From the IMG/VR virus record IMGVR_UViG_3300037246_001176, positions 35,924 to 99,923 of that record: 64,000 nucleotides of DNA; one strand, written 5' to 3'. The notes beneath the pieces were generated by a model. That model was not told the origin of the DNA. It saw only the letters and a program-made list of their open reading frames with translations, and ran no database searches. A program made the position numbers and the translations under genes. The first letter of the stretch is position 1; each line of letters opens with the position of its first letter. Origin of the DNA: a virus. Below are positions 45,880-52,835 of the stretch, piece by piece.

Positions 45880-46020
45880 GTGACACTCCGCCGCCAATGG
45901 ATTGGCGCGGCTTCTCAGGCTACGCACGAGCCGTTGCTCCACGTTAGCGCCTGACGGGCGTATCCCGCCCGATGCAATATGTTAATCGCGGCGTTCACAT
46001 CCCTATCAAGGTACAATCCG
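45880..46020 (-). ncRNA. Likely omega RNA (guide RNA scaffold) of TnpB
   Basis: TnpB elements produce a guide RNA from the 3' end of tnpB into the right end. Here GGGCGGGATACGCCC, then CCGCGCCAAT-ATTGGCGGCGG hairpins precede GAGTGTCAC. The guide segment would be the flanking sequence beginning CGTGATCGAGATTTC. Extent is inferred from family knowledge. Confidence 0.5.
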
Positions 46021-47045
46021 CAACTGCATTTTATTGTTCTGTCTGACAACTTTAGATTCATAAAGACCGCGCCACAGTTTGAGCATGTCTTGGATGTGTA
46101 CGCTGGATTTACTTTGACCACCTCACGACCAGCCTCCGCCGCTTTGTCCATGAGATGCTGCCTAAAGTATCCCCAACTTGCATCCAGTATGCTCTTGCTC
46201 AGACAATGGTTGCGCACCATGTTTTTGATGCGCAAATCCTCTATGACAATGGTGTCATAATCACGTACCAGCGCAAGGACTGCCTTGCGAATGTAGTCTA
46301 TCCTCTGGCTACTGATGTGTTCGTGGGCGCGTTGCAGTTCAAGAACCGCCTTGCGCCGCCTACTGCTTCCTTTTTTACGACGGGATACCTTGCGCTGGAT
46401 TCGACGCAGCCTTGCCTGTCCTTCCCTGTACCAATGCGGATTCTCGTATATCTGTCCGTCGCTCGTCGCCAAGAGATGATGTATGCCAACGTCTATGCCA
46501 ATTGCCCTGTTAGTTTCAGGCAGGGGATCTGGTTCAACCTCGCAGGCAAAACAAGCGTACCACTTTCCAGCCTTGTGCTTGATGCGCAAAGTCTTGATCT
46601 TGCCCTCGATCCGCCTATGCCAGCGGACGGCAACCCGACCGATGCCGAACAGCCGTAGGCGACGACCGTCGATCTTGAATCCGTTGCGGTACTCCTTGAA
46701 CCCGAAGGACTTGAAGCGATCACGACCCTTGAATCTCGGATAGCCTGGCGTCTTCCCTGCCTTCACGCGCCGGAAGAAGGCTTGAAACGCCTTGTCCAAG
46801 TCAGAAACCGCAACTTGCAGCACATGACTGTGCACTCGTTTGGCATAAGGATTCCCTGCCTTGAGGGTCTTGACGCGGCGCATTTGTTCGTATTTGCCCA
46901 CGCTGCGCCGTCCGTCTTGCCAAGCATCCCTGCGCTCTTCCAACAGACTATTGTAGAACAGGCAGCATATTTCAAGCGTTCGGAACATCAATCGTTCTTG
47001 TGGCTTGCTAGGATACAGGCGGTAAACGTAGGTACGAATCATCAT
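45915..47045 (-). CDS. tnpB: TnpB RNA-guided nuclease
   Basis: Ancestor-type relative of Cas12 that cuts DNA under guidance of an element-encoded RNA. Protein of 376 residues: N-terminal wedge (RTYVYRLYPSKPQE), RuvC I with Asp185 in IGIDVGIHHL, RuvC II with Glu269 in TIVIEDLRIKNM, zinc ribbon CSNCG and CSCG (321-342), RuvC III with Asp349 in DRDVNAAINIL. All catalytic residues are intact. It overlaps a 50-residue upstream frame by four bases and has a dedicated promoter. Confidence 0.93.
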   Translation of the reverse strand: MMIRTYVYRLYPSKPQERLMFRTLEICCLFYNSLLEERRDAWQDGRRSVGKYEQMRRVKTLKAGNPYAKRVHSHVLQVAVSDLDKAFQAFFRRVKAGKTPGYPRFKGRDRFKSFGFKEYRNGFKIDGRRLRLFGIGRVAVRWHRRIEGKIKTLRIKHKAGKWYACFACEVEPDPLPETNRAIGIDVGIHHLLATSDGQIYENPHWYREGQARLRRIQRKVSRRKKGSSRRRKAVLELQRAHEHISSQRIDYIRKAVLALVRDYDTIVIEDLRIKNMVRNHCLSKSILDASWGYFRQHLMDKAAEAGREVVKVNPAYTSKTCSNCGAVFMNLKLSDRTIKCSCGLYLDRDVNAAINILHRAGYARQALTWSNGSCVA

Positions 47046-47194
47046 TCCGTGGCTTTTCTTTCCCGTTCAATACGCTCAAGCTCTTGCGCTACCAAGCGAT
47101 CCAGAATGGACACCATGCTCTTGCCCGTCCAAGCATAGAGGAATCGCAACTTCTTGAGCGTCGTTTTCCAAATCTTGAATGTTTGTGTTTCCAT
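47042..47194 (-). CDS. Small basic protein encoded upstream of TnpB
   Basis: Frame of 50 residues from ATG 47194, seven bases after the -10 box. KIWKTTLKKLRFLYAWTGKS then MVSILDRLVAQELERIERE looks like a strand-helix-helix, similar in length and pattern to ribbon-helix-helix DNA-binding proteins. ATGA overlap with tnpB shows co-translation. It may repress the element; unproven. The transcript would be almost leaderless. Confidence 0.62.
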   Translation of the reverse strand: METQTFKIWKTTLKKLRFLYAWTGKSMVSILDRLVAQELERIERERKATE

Positions 47195-47200
47195 AGCGTA

Positions 47201-47229
47201 ATTATACCATGTTTACCCTTTCCTGTCAA
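47201..47229 (-). promoter_or_regulatory. Sigma-70 type promoter of the TnpB element
   Basis: Minus strand TTGACA (complement of 47224-47229), 17 bases, TATAAT (complement of 47201-47206), extended -10 TGG. The -35 overlaps the stop codon of the upstream gene. Confidence 0.75.
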
Positions 47230-47399
47230 GTCAACTTGGTGTAAGTCCCAGCTGGAACTGTTCCGTGCCCATGATGCAGCGCGGCACGCAGCCGCGTGAA
47301 CTTGGCGTCTGCCTCGGACACAGTGAACCGCTCAACGCACCAGGGGCCTGACGTTCCTTCTGGGACGGAAACGGTGTATTTGCTCATTGCCCTTTTCAT
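47226..47399 (-). CDS. Conserved phage small protein, possibly truncated by the TnpB insertion
   Basis: Protein of 57 residues from ATG 47399. WCVERFTVSEADAKFTRL, LRAALHHGHGTVPAGTYTKL match a widespread small phage protein that usually continues past the GTYTKL segment with 15-30 more residues. Here it stops at the promoter of the TnpB element, so the C-terminus may have been lost on insertion. Confidence 0.55.
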   Translation of the reverse strand: MKRAMSKYTVSVPEGTSGPWCVERFTVSEADAKFTRLRAALHHGHGTVPAGTYTKLT

Positions 47400-47416
47400 C
47401 CTGTTATCCTTTATAC

Positions 47417-47908
47417 TTATGGTATCTGCCCTGCGATACGCAACGCTTCGCAAGCTATCCGGTCTATAGTTTTCTTCGTCTCAGAGACGGGCGGCTGCCC
47501 GTTCATCCAGACGAGCTCTCGGATGGTCTCCAGCACATCCTCTAACGCGGTTGACTTTTCCCGCTCTTTCACCAGCAGCGCGTTCGCTATGTCAAGGTCG
47601 GCCAGCGTCATGTTCAGGACACCATAGACGCTGCCGTAACGCTCGATCGCTTGTTCGATCTGTTCGGTAATATTGAGCGTATCACGGCTGTCTCCTTCAG
47701 CTGCGTCTGTCCCCAGCAGTTGGTAATTCATGATGATGATGTCCTTGCATTCTGGATGCAAATCTCTGATGGCTCCCTCCATTGCTTCAACATCAGTCCA
47801 TTTGGTGATAGGCTGAGCAGCAACAATTCTCGCGCGTCCTGCTCCTGTCGTTGAGAACGGTGACGTTTGATGAAACCTGTAACTTGCGAAATAGGTGTAC
47901 TCTGTCAT
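47417..47908 (-). CDS. Conserved phage hypothetical protein
   Basis: Protein of 163 residues. TYFASYRFHQTSPFSTTG, GRARIVAAQPITKWTDVEAM, CKDIIIMNYQLLG form a compact conserved unit of many phages; the C-terminal part is helical and variable. Function unknown. Confidence 0.62.
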   Translation of the reverse strand: MTEYTYFASYRFHQTSPFSTTGAGRARIVAAQPITKWTDVEAMEGAIRDLHPECKDIIIMNYQLLGTDAAEGDSRDTLNITEQIEQAIERYGSVYGVLNMTLADLDIANALLVKEREKSTALEDVLETIRELVWMNGQPPVSETKKTIDRIACEALRIAGQIP

Positions 47909-47943
47909 TATCTCCTCCGTGATTCAAATTCCTGTCAAGCCGC

Positions 47944-48027
47944 CTACCGCCGCCCCGTCTCCGGTTCAGCACCCGCCGCTGTCTGGCCTGTTACCGGTTT
48001 CGGTCTTCCGGCCAGCTCCCCAATCAT
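47944..48027 (-). CDS. Possible 27-residue frame in a gap
   Basis: ATG 48027 after GAGGGGC, ending TAG 47944; polar, Gly/Thr/Pro-rich peptide with no features. It occupies most of the 150-base gap after the 48063 stop. Weak support only. Confidence 0.25.
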   Translation of the reverse strand: MIGELAGRPKPVTGQTAAGAEPETGRR

Positions 48028-48062
48028 GCCCCTCGGCGGCTCTTTTTTGTGACTGTGACTGT

Positions 48063-48974
48063 TTACAGCTCCCGCACCAGGTCGTACAACTGGCCCAGGT
48101 AGTTGCGGATGACTATGGCCTCGCAAGCGTCAAAGACATCGTAGTACCCCTCTTGGCCTTGCACCCCGTTGCACGCCTGGTTGATGAGCCACACAACCAT
48201 AACCTCTTCGCCGATGCCCAGGGCCTCGGCCTCTGCCTCCGCGTCCAATGCCTCCAGTGTCGGGCAGGTGCGGCCTCGCCATTCGGCCTTTTCGTCAAAG
48301 TCGACCGTGAACCCTGGCGCTTCCGTCTCCGCCCGCTCGGTGACGTAGAGCCGCTGTGCGTCGTAGCCGTTGCCGTGGGCGCGCTTTAGGTGACTGGAAC
48401 CGTGGGCCTTGATCCAGTCGGCCTTGTCGGCCTTGCGTTTGGCCTTGCAGGCGATCTTGATGCCCGTTGCCAGCAGGTCAAACAGGGTGCTGGCATGGGG
48501 GGACGGCTTGAAGTCTGCGATGCCCTTCGTCAAGGAGCTGAAAGCCTCCATCGCTTCCAGTTCACCCGATTCTGCCAATGCCTCTATCTCTGGACGCAGT
48601 TTATCATAGATCGCCTGCATCCGCTCGCGCTCTGCCTTCTTCGCGGCCTTGTGCGCCTGCGCCTTGATGCGCTCCGCCGCTTCTGACGCGACATAACCCA
48701 GCATAGTGCTCAGAGACGGCTGGCAGTCAAACGCCAGGCTGCGCGGCTCTAGGTACGTGCTGGGCCGCCTCTCGCTGAAGACGTGGGCCGTCTCAAGCCC
48801 CAAGGTGAAGCAATGCAAGCCAAGGTGCTCAATGAGCGGCTCGCGCTCCTTCTGGGTTAGCCCTTCCATATCAATGATGAACCTGCGCCTCGCGTCTGGC
48901 TTCTCGCCAGTCATCGCGTACTCCCGCTTCTGCAACTTTTCAGAAGCTCTCCATGTTACCGTAATCTGCGTCAC
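48063..48974 (-). CDS. Hypothetical protein
   Basis: Protein of 303 residues from GTG 48974 with GGAACGGAA ahead. Long charged helices (RIKAQAHKAAKKAERERMQ, RPEIEALAESGELEAMEAF) and a C-terminal part YYDVFDACEAIVIRNYLGQ. No catalytic motif recognised. Possibly a structural or recombination-related phage protein; unknown. Confidence 0.62.
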   Translation of the reverse strand: MTQITVTWRASEKLQKREYAMTGEKPDARRRFIIDMEGLTQKEREPLIEHLGLHCFTLGLETAHVFSERRPSTYLEPRSLAFDCQPSLSTMLGYVASEAAERIKAQAHKAAKKAERERMQAIYDKLRPEIEALAESGELEAMEAFSSLTKGIADFKPSPHASTLFDLLATGIKIACKAKRKADKADWIKAHGSSHLKRAHGNGYDAQRLYVTERAETEAPGFTVDFDEKAEWRGRTCPTLEALDAEAEAEALGIGEEVMVVWLINQACNGVQGQEGYYDVFDACEAIVIRNYLGQLYDLVREL

Positions 48975-49165
48975 TTCCGTTCCTTTCCGCCGCACATGCG
49001 GCATCGTTTCTGTCGCCCCGCCTGCGCCACGCGGCGCTGACCCTGCCCCACCAGCGGCGGCGACGGTGGCAGGATTGGGAGCCTGTGAGGACAGGTCTCC
49101 CGTGTTATATTGGCGGCTAGAGTATACCAATCCTCGCAGCAAGGATGCTTGGCAAGCACCGCCAT
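48971..49165 (-). CDS. Small Cys-containing protein
   Basis: Protein of 64 residues with an early CCEDWY, a Pro-rich middle and a terminal CRMCGGKERK knuckle. The stop overlaps the next GTG. ATG 49165 lies within the end of the upstream frame. Moderate support. Confidence 0.45.
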   Translation of the reverse strand: MAVLAKHPCCEDWYTLAANITRETCPHRLPILPPSPPLVGQGQRRVAQAGRQKRCRMCGGKERK

Positions 49166-49311
49166 GTCACTGCGCCAATAGCTAAACCTGTACCGCGCCG
49201 CGTATAGACAGCACGGTTGTACTTTCTCAAGTCAGGATGCAAGTACCATGAAGTAGGCCCGGCGTCCCGCCCTATCCAAAGAGCTATTTTTTGCGCCAAT
49301 GATATTCTCAC
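49117..49311 (-). CDS. Small hypothetical protein
   Basis: Protein of 64 residues, ISLAQKIALWIGRDAGPTSW, LRKYNRAVYTRRG. GTG 49311 overlaps the stop of the upstream 43-residue frame as GTGA. Its 3' end overlaps the next start. Function unknown. Confidence 0.45.
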   Translation of the reverse strand: MRISLAQKIALWIGRDAGPTSWYLHPDLRKYNRAVYTRRGTGLAIGAVTWRCLPSILAARIGIL

Positions 49312-49439
49312 CTTTCAACCCCTTCTACCGGATTCGCTCTCGCTGGCTCCGGCGGGCCTGATGCACCACGATTTTGATTTGGTATGCGTGGGTCTACTCC
49401 CCTTCCCCCACGCATTGGACTACCAGGATGCTGTGCCAT
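49308..49439 (-). CDS. Small Gly/Pro/Arg-rich protein
   Basis: Frame of 43 residues from ATG 49439 with AGAGGATACA ahead, ending in a GTGA overlap with the next gene. Disordered composition (MRGGRGVDPRIPNQNRG). Base stretch CATCAGGCCCGCCGG is shared with the leader at 50040-50100. Confidence 0.45.
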   Translation of the reverse strand: MAQHPGSPMRGGRGVDPRIPNQNRGASGPPEPARANPVEGVER

Positions 49440-49579
49440 TGTATCCTCTGCCCATCACACAGGGACTCACCCCGTGAACAGAGAAAGCAAGCCGCTCTCG
49501 CGACACCGATGATATGCACCGATCAGGGGAGCTGGTAGGGGCAGTGACCTACCCAGAGTTCAGGCCCCTGACCGGCGAG

Positions 49580-49604
49580 TGCAGCGGTCGGGGGCTGGGA
49601 CGTA
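49580..49604 (-). promoter_or_regulatory. GC-rich hairpin after 49605-50024 gene, AGCCCCCGxCC family
   Basis: CAGCCCCCGACCG, loop, CGGTCAGGGGCCTG on the minus strand, one of four related hairpins between small genes at 49.6-50.6 kb. Its exact role (terminator or leader) is unclear. Confidence 0.45.
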
Positions 49605-50024
49605 TCAGGCACAGGCCTCAAGTTCTGTGACCAGTTCGGCGTACCGTTGTGCCCGCTCACGGTACATTGTGAGCAGGGACTTCTCATTGAGCATTTTCGC
49701 GCCATAGAAGACTTCGTTGTTGGTGCAGATGTCCTCGTACGTTGTCTGTACCGCGACGTAGCCTTCCGGCACCTCGTAAGAACCTGTGACGCCTGTATAG
49801 GTGAGAGCGCCACTCTGCCATCGGAGTGGCTCCTGTTCGTTGAATTCTCCCCAAGGAACCGCAGAAAAATCCCTGGCGATGTGGTATAATGCCTCGTTGT
49901 CTTCACAGGCTGCGCCCTGGATTTTCTTGATGGGAACAAGGCGAATCTCTTGTTTCCCGCTGGAGGGTCTGTATCCTGGGTCAGAACCCATCCCCCAGAC
50001 TTTAACTGCCACTGTCGTTTTCAT
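49605..50024 (-). CDS. Hypothetical protein
   Basis: Protein of 139 residues, strand-rich N-terminus (TTVAVKVWGMGSDPGYRPSS, IRLVPIKKI) and a helical C-terminus (NEKSLLTMYRERAQRYAEL). Leader TGGCAAAGGAGATTG is identical to that of the gene at 50352. Function unknown. Confidence 0.6.
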   Translation of the reverse strand: MKTTVAVKVWGMGSDPGYRPSSGKQEIRLVPIKKIQGAACEDNEALYHIARDFSAVPWGEFNEQEPLRWQSGALTYTGVTGSYEVPEGYVAVQTTYEDICTNNEVFYGAKMLNEKSLLTMYRERAQRYAELVTELEACA

Positions 50025-50028
50025 CTTT

Positions 50029-50100
50029 CAATCTCCTTTGCCAGATATGGCCCCGGCGGGCCTGATGCCTCCGGCCTGATACGGATGGCCGGGGGCTGAC
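50029..50100 (-). repeat. Repeated leader with GC-rich hairpin, copy A
   Basis: Minus strand AGCCCCCGGCC, hairpins, then GGGCCATATCTGGC and AAAGGAGATTG before ATG 50024. The 25 bases over the ribosome site are identical to those at 50556-50580. Confidence 0.6.
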
Positions 50101-50140
50101 GTATAGCTTTATTGCTGGAGATATTCAATCGTCTGTCAGA

Positions 50141-50284
50141 TCAATACGTTTCGGCGATGTCCAACGCCTGCGCCAGAGATATCTCCGCAGCAATGCACAT
50201 GAGAGCGATCCGGGCCTGTGAGTCTGACAGCCTTGCGATCCTCTCTTTCAATTCTTTCAATTCTCTTTCTTCCTTGTCGCTCAT
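50141..50284 (-). CDS. Small helical protein
   Basis: Frame of 47 residues from ATG 50284 with GGAGG nine bases ahead; a single charged helix KEERELKELKERIARLSDS then IALMCIAAEISLAQAL. Function unknown. Confidence 0.58.
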   Translation of the reverse strand: MSDKEERELKELKERIARLSDSQARIALMCIAAEISLAQALDIAETY

Positions 50285-50317
50285 TCTCCGACCTCCTCGT
50301 AAGTCCATGCGATGCCC

Positions 50318-50345
50318 CTCGTGGTACTGTGGCCGGGGGCTAGCG
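50318..50345 (-). promoter_or_regulatory. GC-rich hairpin leader, AGCCCCCGGCC family
   Basis: AGCCCCCGGCC, short loop, GAGGGGC on the minus strand between the genes at 50352 and 50284. Related to the hairpins at 49580, 50089 and 50620. Confidence 0.45.
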
Positions 50346-50351
50346 GGGTGG

Positions 50352-50552
50352 TTAAAGGCTCAACAACTCTCTGGCCTTGACTTGACTGATGGCCTCAAAG
50401 ACTTCTAGCATTTCTTGCGGCCGCGCCGTGCCGTAAGTGCGGAAATACCAAGCTCTTTCAAGAGCCTCGAACTTTTCTCGCTCCCGGATCAACTCCTGTT
50501 CTCGGAGGCGTTGCATGTATGCTTCATATTCCCACGCTGTTCTGAATCTCAT
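50352..50552 (-). CDS. Small helical hypothetical protein
   Basis: Protein of 66 residues, charged helices (MQRLREQELIREREKFEAL). Leader identical to that of 49605-50024. Function unknown. Confidence 0.58.
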   Translation of the reverse strand: MRFRTAWEYEAYMQRLREQELIREREKFEALERAWYFRTYGTARPQEMLEVFEAISQVKARELLSL

Positions 50553-50555
50553 CTC

Positions 50556-50634
50556 CCAATCTCCTTTGCCAGATATGGCCCTGGCTGGCTTTTCTGCCCC
50601 CAGTCAGCGAATGCAAGCGGCCGGGGGCTGGCTG
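50556..50634 (-). repeat. Repeated leader with GC-rich hairpin, copy B
   Basis: CCAGCCCCCGGCC, loop, GGGGGCAG hairpin, then AGGGCCATATCTGGC and AAAGGAGATTGGGAG before ATG 50552. Paralogous to copy A. Confidence 0.6.
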
Positions 50635-50650
50635 ATACAGTTTCAGGCAA

Positions 50651-50854
50651 CTAGTCTTCGTCTCTGGCTACACTGAGCCATTTTGAGTATGCTTCGTGCG
50701 TGGTCTTATCGGCAGACTCACAGTCAGGATGGGAGCGGATGTCTTTAACTCCTTCGCTTGCCAACCTGTCGTAGGTTTGCCAGAACTTGTTTCGGGCTTC
50801 AAGATACTCTTCGTATAACTCATCTGTGGTTTTTGCTACATATTTCTGGTTCAT
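50651..50854 (-). CDS. Small helical hypothetical protein
   Basis: Protein of 67 residues, acidic helices (DELYEEYLEARNKFWQTYD). Starts at ATG 50854 after a GGAGAAAGGCAGC-type leader. Function unknown. Confidence 0.58.
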   Translation of the reverse strand: MNQKYVAKTTDELYEEYLEARNKFWQTYDRLASEGVKDIRSHPDCESADKTTHEAYSKWLSVARDED

Positions 50855-50918
50855 GTTTCTGCTGCCTTTCTCCCAGGCGCTCGCCTAGTGTGCTGCTGTG
50901 GCGGGGCGCTTGCCGCTG

Positions 50919-51221
50919 CTAGTGGGTGTAATAATAAATGTCCAAGAAAGCCACGTTCTTTGCGCCGCGCTCCTCAATCCTCGCTACTACCAGTGCCGCG
51001 TTGTCTATCGCGGTCTGGCTATCCAGATGCCACCGCAGGCTGTTGAGCTTGTCCAGCGCGGTCTCAATGCGAGCTTGCCGCTTGCGGGGCAGTCTCAGGT
51101 TCCTGGTGTATTCGTTCAATGTCTTGCGGGCAGCGATTGCGTCAAGGGTGAATTGCCGAAGTGTCGTGGTTCTGTTGCCGACTTGCACTTTGTGTCCTGG
51201 CGGGAATTCGTTTTTTGCCAT
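50919..51221 (-). CDS. Hypothetical protein
   Basis: Protein of 100 residues from ATG 51221 (AGGAGAGC ahead). Basic start VQVGNRTTTLRQFTLDAIAA, helix ARIETALDKLNSLRWHLDSQ, C-terminal AFLDIYYYTH. First gene after the promoter cassette at 51266. Function unknown. Confidence 0.58.
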   Translation of the reverse strand: MAKNEFPPGHKVQVGNRTTTLRQFTLDAIAARKTLNEYTRNLRLPRKRQARIETALDKLNSLRWHLDSQTAIDNAALVVARIEERGAKNVAFLDIYYYTH

Positions 51222-51265
51222 CTTTGCTCTCCTGTCTCCTAATGTTTCCTTGCTCAACTGTGTAT

Positions 51266-51327
51266 ATTATAGCATATCACGTTTTATTTATCAAGCAAAC
51301 AGCCGAATATCGCTGTATTTTTAAGGT
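51266..51327 (-). promoter_or_regulatory. Promoter cassette with conserved upstream box, copy 3
   Basis: Minus strand TTGATA (complement of 51289-51294), 17 bases, TATAAT (complement of 51266-51271), extended -10 TGC, with upstream AACCTTAAAAATACAGCG and downstream TTGAGCAAGG. One -35 base differs from the other copies. Confidence 0.8.
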
Positions 51328-51429
51328 TAGAGCCTGTTTCCCGCCCCTTTTCCTCCGCCTCTCCGTCTCTGCCTGTCCCCGCCTCTGCCCTCCCTGTGGC
51401 TGGGTAGCTGTTGCAGGCTGCGGCGGCTC

Positions 51430-51547
51430 TGTTGGCGGGGATATGAGAGGCCCTTGACTTTCAGAGGGAGAGAGTGATAGAGAGACGGATCCCCCCCAGT
51501 AGGGGAGAATCCGTTACTTGACTTTCGTCGGTCGGTCGGTCAGTCGT
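51430..51547. other. Non-coding stretch with hairpins and a (TCGG) run
   Basis: No gene seen. Holds CTTGACTTTC twice, a strong hairpin ACGGATCCCC/GGGGAGAATCCGT (51483-51514 region) and a TCGGTCGGTCGGTCAG run at 51527-51542, next to a CCTGCT/AGCAGG stem. Purpose unknown. Confidence 0.35.
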
Positions 51548-51652
51548 TCAACGGCCTGCTGTAGCAGGAACAGACTTCAGGGAGAGACCCAGTTGCTGCG
51601 CCAGGTAATTCCCATCGTGTCCAGGCATCCTCTTTTTCCACTTGTCTGTCAT
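51548..51652 (-). CDS. Possible 34-residue protein
   Basis: ATG 51652 to TGA 51548; basic peptide beginning KWKKRMPGHDGNYLAQQLGL. Weak ribosome site. The PGHDGNYLAQQLG stretch looks protein-like, so it is kept at low confidence. Confidence 0.35.
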   Translation of the reverse strand: MTDKWKKRMPGHDGNYLAQQLGLSLKSVPATAGR

Positions 51653-51789
51653 CCCTGGCTTTCGCCGGATAGCGGGATATGTCACTAGCTGTGACTCTGG
51701 AGTTTTGTTGGCTGTAAACGCCAACTACCGAAACGTAACCTCTGCCCCGCTTGTCGCAGGGTGGCCAGGGCTTTTAGACCGTATTGTAT

Positions 51790-52161
51790 CTATGACATGG
51801 AGCCTATTCGGTGTCGGCTACAGTTTCTATTACGTCTACGCCGCCGCATTTCTGCTCGTCTTTCTTTGTCAGTCAGAGGTTTAGAACAGAAGGAGCGTTG
51901 AAAATCTTTCAACATTTGAGGGTTTTTACCACGCCGTAACTCATCGGCTACCCAATGGCAAGAACCACATAAAACTATAAGGTCAGTCGTTTCTTCATTA
52001 CCAAGCCGTATGTAATTAAGGTGATGTACGGAAAGTCTTTCTCGCTCACCACACCAAGAACACTTCCAGTTAGCTTCTTCTAATTTAGCTAATCGGCGTT
52101 GTTCCCATACGTTAGATTTTAAGTATCTCTTGTATGTTTTTGAATGATTGCTTAATGTCAT
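51790..52161 (-). CDS. HNH endonuclease, small
   Basis: Protein of 123 residues from ATG 52161. WKCSWCGERERLSVHHLNY, NLIVLCGSCHWVADELRRG give the HNH/zinc core; a long Arg-rich tail follows. Probably a nicking or homing endonuclease; it is AT-rich compared with its surroundings. A strong terminator (52182-52211) lies just upstream, so it must rely on read-through or its own promoter. Confidence 0.75.
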   Translation of the reverse strand: MTLSNHSKTYKRYLKSNVWEQRRLAKLEEANWKCSWCGERERLSVHHLNYIRLGNEETTDLIVLCGSCHWVADELRRGKNPQMLKDFQRSFCSKPLTDKERRAEMRRRRRNRNCSRHRIGSMS

Positions 52162-52181
52162 ACTGCTCACTTTAGCAAAAC

Positions 52182-52211
52182 AAAAAGCGCAGCGTAATTT
52201 AGCTGCGCTTT
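52182..52211 (-). terminator. Rho-independent terminator
   Basis: Minus strand AAAGCGCAGC, short loop, GCTGCGCTTTTTG, directly after the stop of the DnaJ-finger gene. Ten-base perfect stem plus five T. Confidence 0.85.
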
Positions 52212-52429
52212 CAAGTGGGCTCTATTCCACTGCCTCTGCACTGGGGACAGGTTATACGACTATTGACGCAATGATAGCAACCGCCGGGAGCCCCGCATTC
52301 AGGACATTCTCCTGAATTGCACCACCCACAGCTTATCTTGCCAACGCCGTCACACGCCAGGCATAATGGTTCCGCCTCTATAAAATCCAGGCCTGCGTCG
52401 TCATTAAGGTCTACCAACAATTTTGACAT
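52211..52429 (-). CDS. DnaJ-type zinc-finger protein
   Basis: Protein of 72 residues from ATG 52429 with GGGAGGATAC ahead. CLACDGVGKISCGWC, CPECGAPGGCYHC and CPQCRGSG are CxxC(xG) repeats as in the cysteine-rich region of DnaJ. Probably a protein or nucleic-acid binding adaptor. Preceded by a hairpin leader with T-run. Confidence 0.7.
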   Translation of the reverse strand: MSKLLVDLNDDAGLDFIEAEPLCLACDGVGKISCGWCNSGECPECGAPGGCYHCVNSRITCPQCRGSGIEPT

Positions 52430-52449
52430 CGTATCCTCCCAATAAAAAA

Positions 52450-52475
52450 GGCACACTCGGACTTGTGTCGGTGCC
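52450..52475 (-). promoter_or_regulatory. Hairpin leader before the DnaJ-finger gene
   Basis: Minus strand GGCACCGACAC, loop, GTGTGCC followed by six T and ATT, then GGGAGG. Terminator-like within the operon; resembles the leader of the upstream gene (52671-52761). Confidence 0.6.
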
Positions 52476-52484
52476 GGCGGCTGT

Positions 52485-52649
52485 CTACACTGGCAGCGAA
52501 TAGAATTTTGCAAGAACCTCTCTAATATGCTCAAGACTCTTTTCTACTTCAGCAGAGGGGATTAGCTCATTCCCTTCAAGAACCGTGCCGAGATTCCATC
52601 GGGCCTCTTCTATGGCATTCCAAATTGCTGAATATTCTTCCTCTGTCAT
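52485..52649 (-). CDS. Small acidic helical protein
   Basis: Frame of 54 residues from ATG 52649 with GGGAGGATTAAG ahead. Helices EEYSAIWNAIEEARWNLG and VEKSLEHIREVLAKF. Follows a large hairpin leader. Function unknown. Confidence 0.6.
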   Translation of the reverse strand: MTEEEYSAIWNAIEEARWNLGTVLEGNELIPSAEVEKSLEHIREVLAKFYSLPV

Positions 52650-52670
52650 CTTAATCCTCCCAACAAAAAA

Positions 52671-52761
52671 AGCACCTTTCTAGTCGCTGCCCCTAGACGA
52701 TGGTCATGTCTTGGGCTGGCGGCCCCTATTTCTAGAGGCAGCTACCACAAAGGTGTTTTCT
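52671..52761 (-). ncRNA. Long two-tier hairpin leader with T-run
   Basis: Minus strand ACACCTTT pairs with AAAGGTGC, then seven T precede GGGAGG. Inside, CTGCCTCTAG pairs with CTAGGGGCAG (10 bp, one G-U). The leader starts about 70 bases after the promoter at 52836. Acts like an intrinsic terminator in front of the gene, so read-through may be regulated. Confidence 0.65.
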
Positions 52762-52835
52762 CGCATGACCAACGTCTATTCGGCCCTTCACGGTGCGCCC
52801 GCCACAGTGCACCAGGCTCTCAATTCTTCCTCCCT

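Larger units (their letters stand above)
45880..47230 (-). mobile_element. TnpB-only insertion element (IS200/IS605 group)
   Basis: Contains promoter, 50-residue frame, tnpB and a right end with the hairpin GCCAAT/ATTGGC followed by GAGTGTCAC at 45880-45910, the usual shape of the RNA 3' end and element end. No TnpA transposase is present. The element lies between a truncated-looking phage gene (47226-47399) and the SleB-like gene. Exact left boundary not determined. Confidence 0.65.

Noticed and set aside
51642-51884. Plus-strand frame of 80 residues with a hydrophobic C-terminus
   Set aside because: Its second half is antisense to the HNH gene and no ribosome site precedes it.
52446-52480. 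Resemblance of the hairpin GGCACCGACAC with T-run to a tracrRNA 3' end
   Set aside because: No Cas9, no repeat array and only a short generic terminator shape in common.
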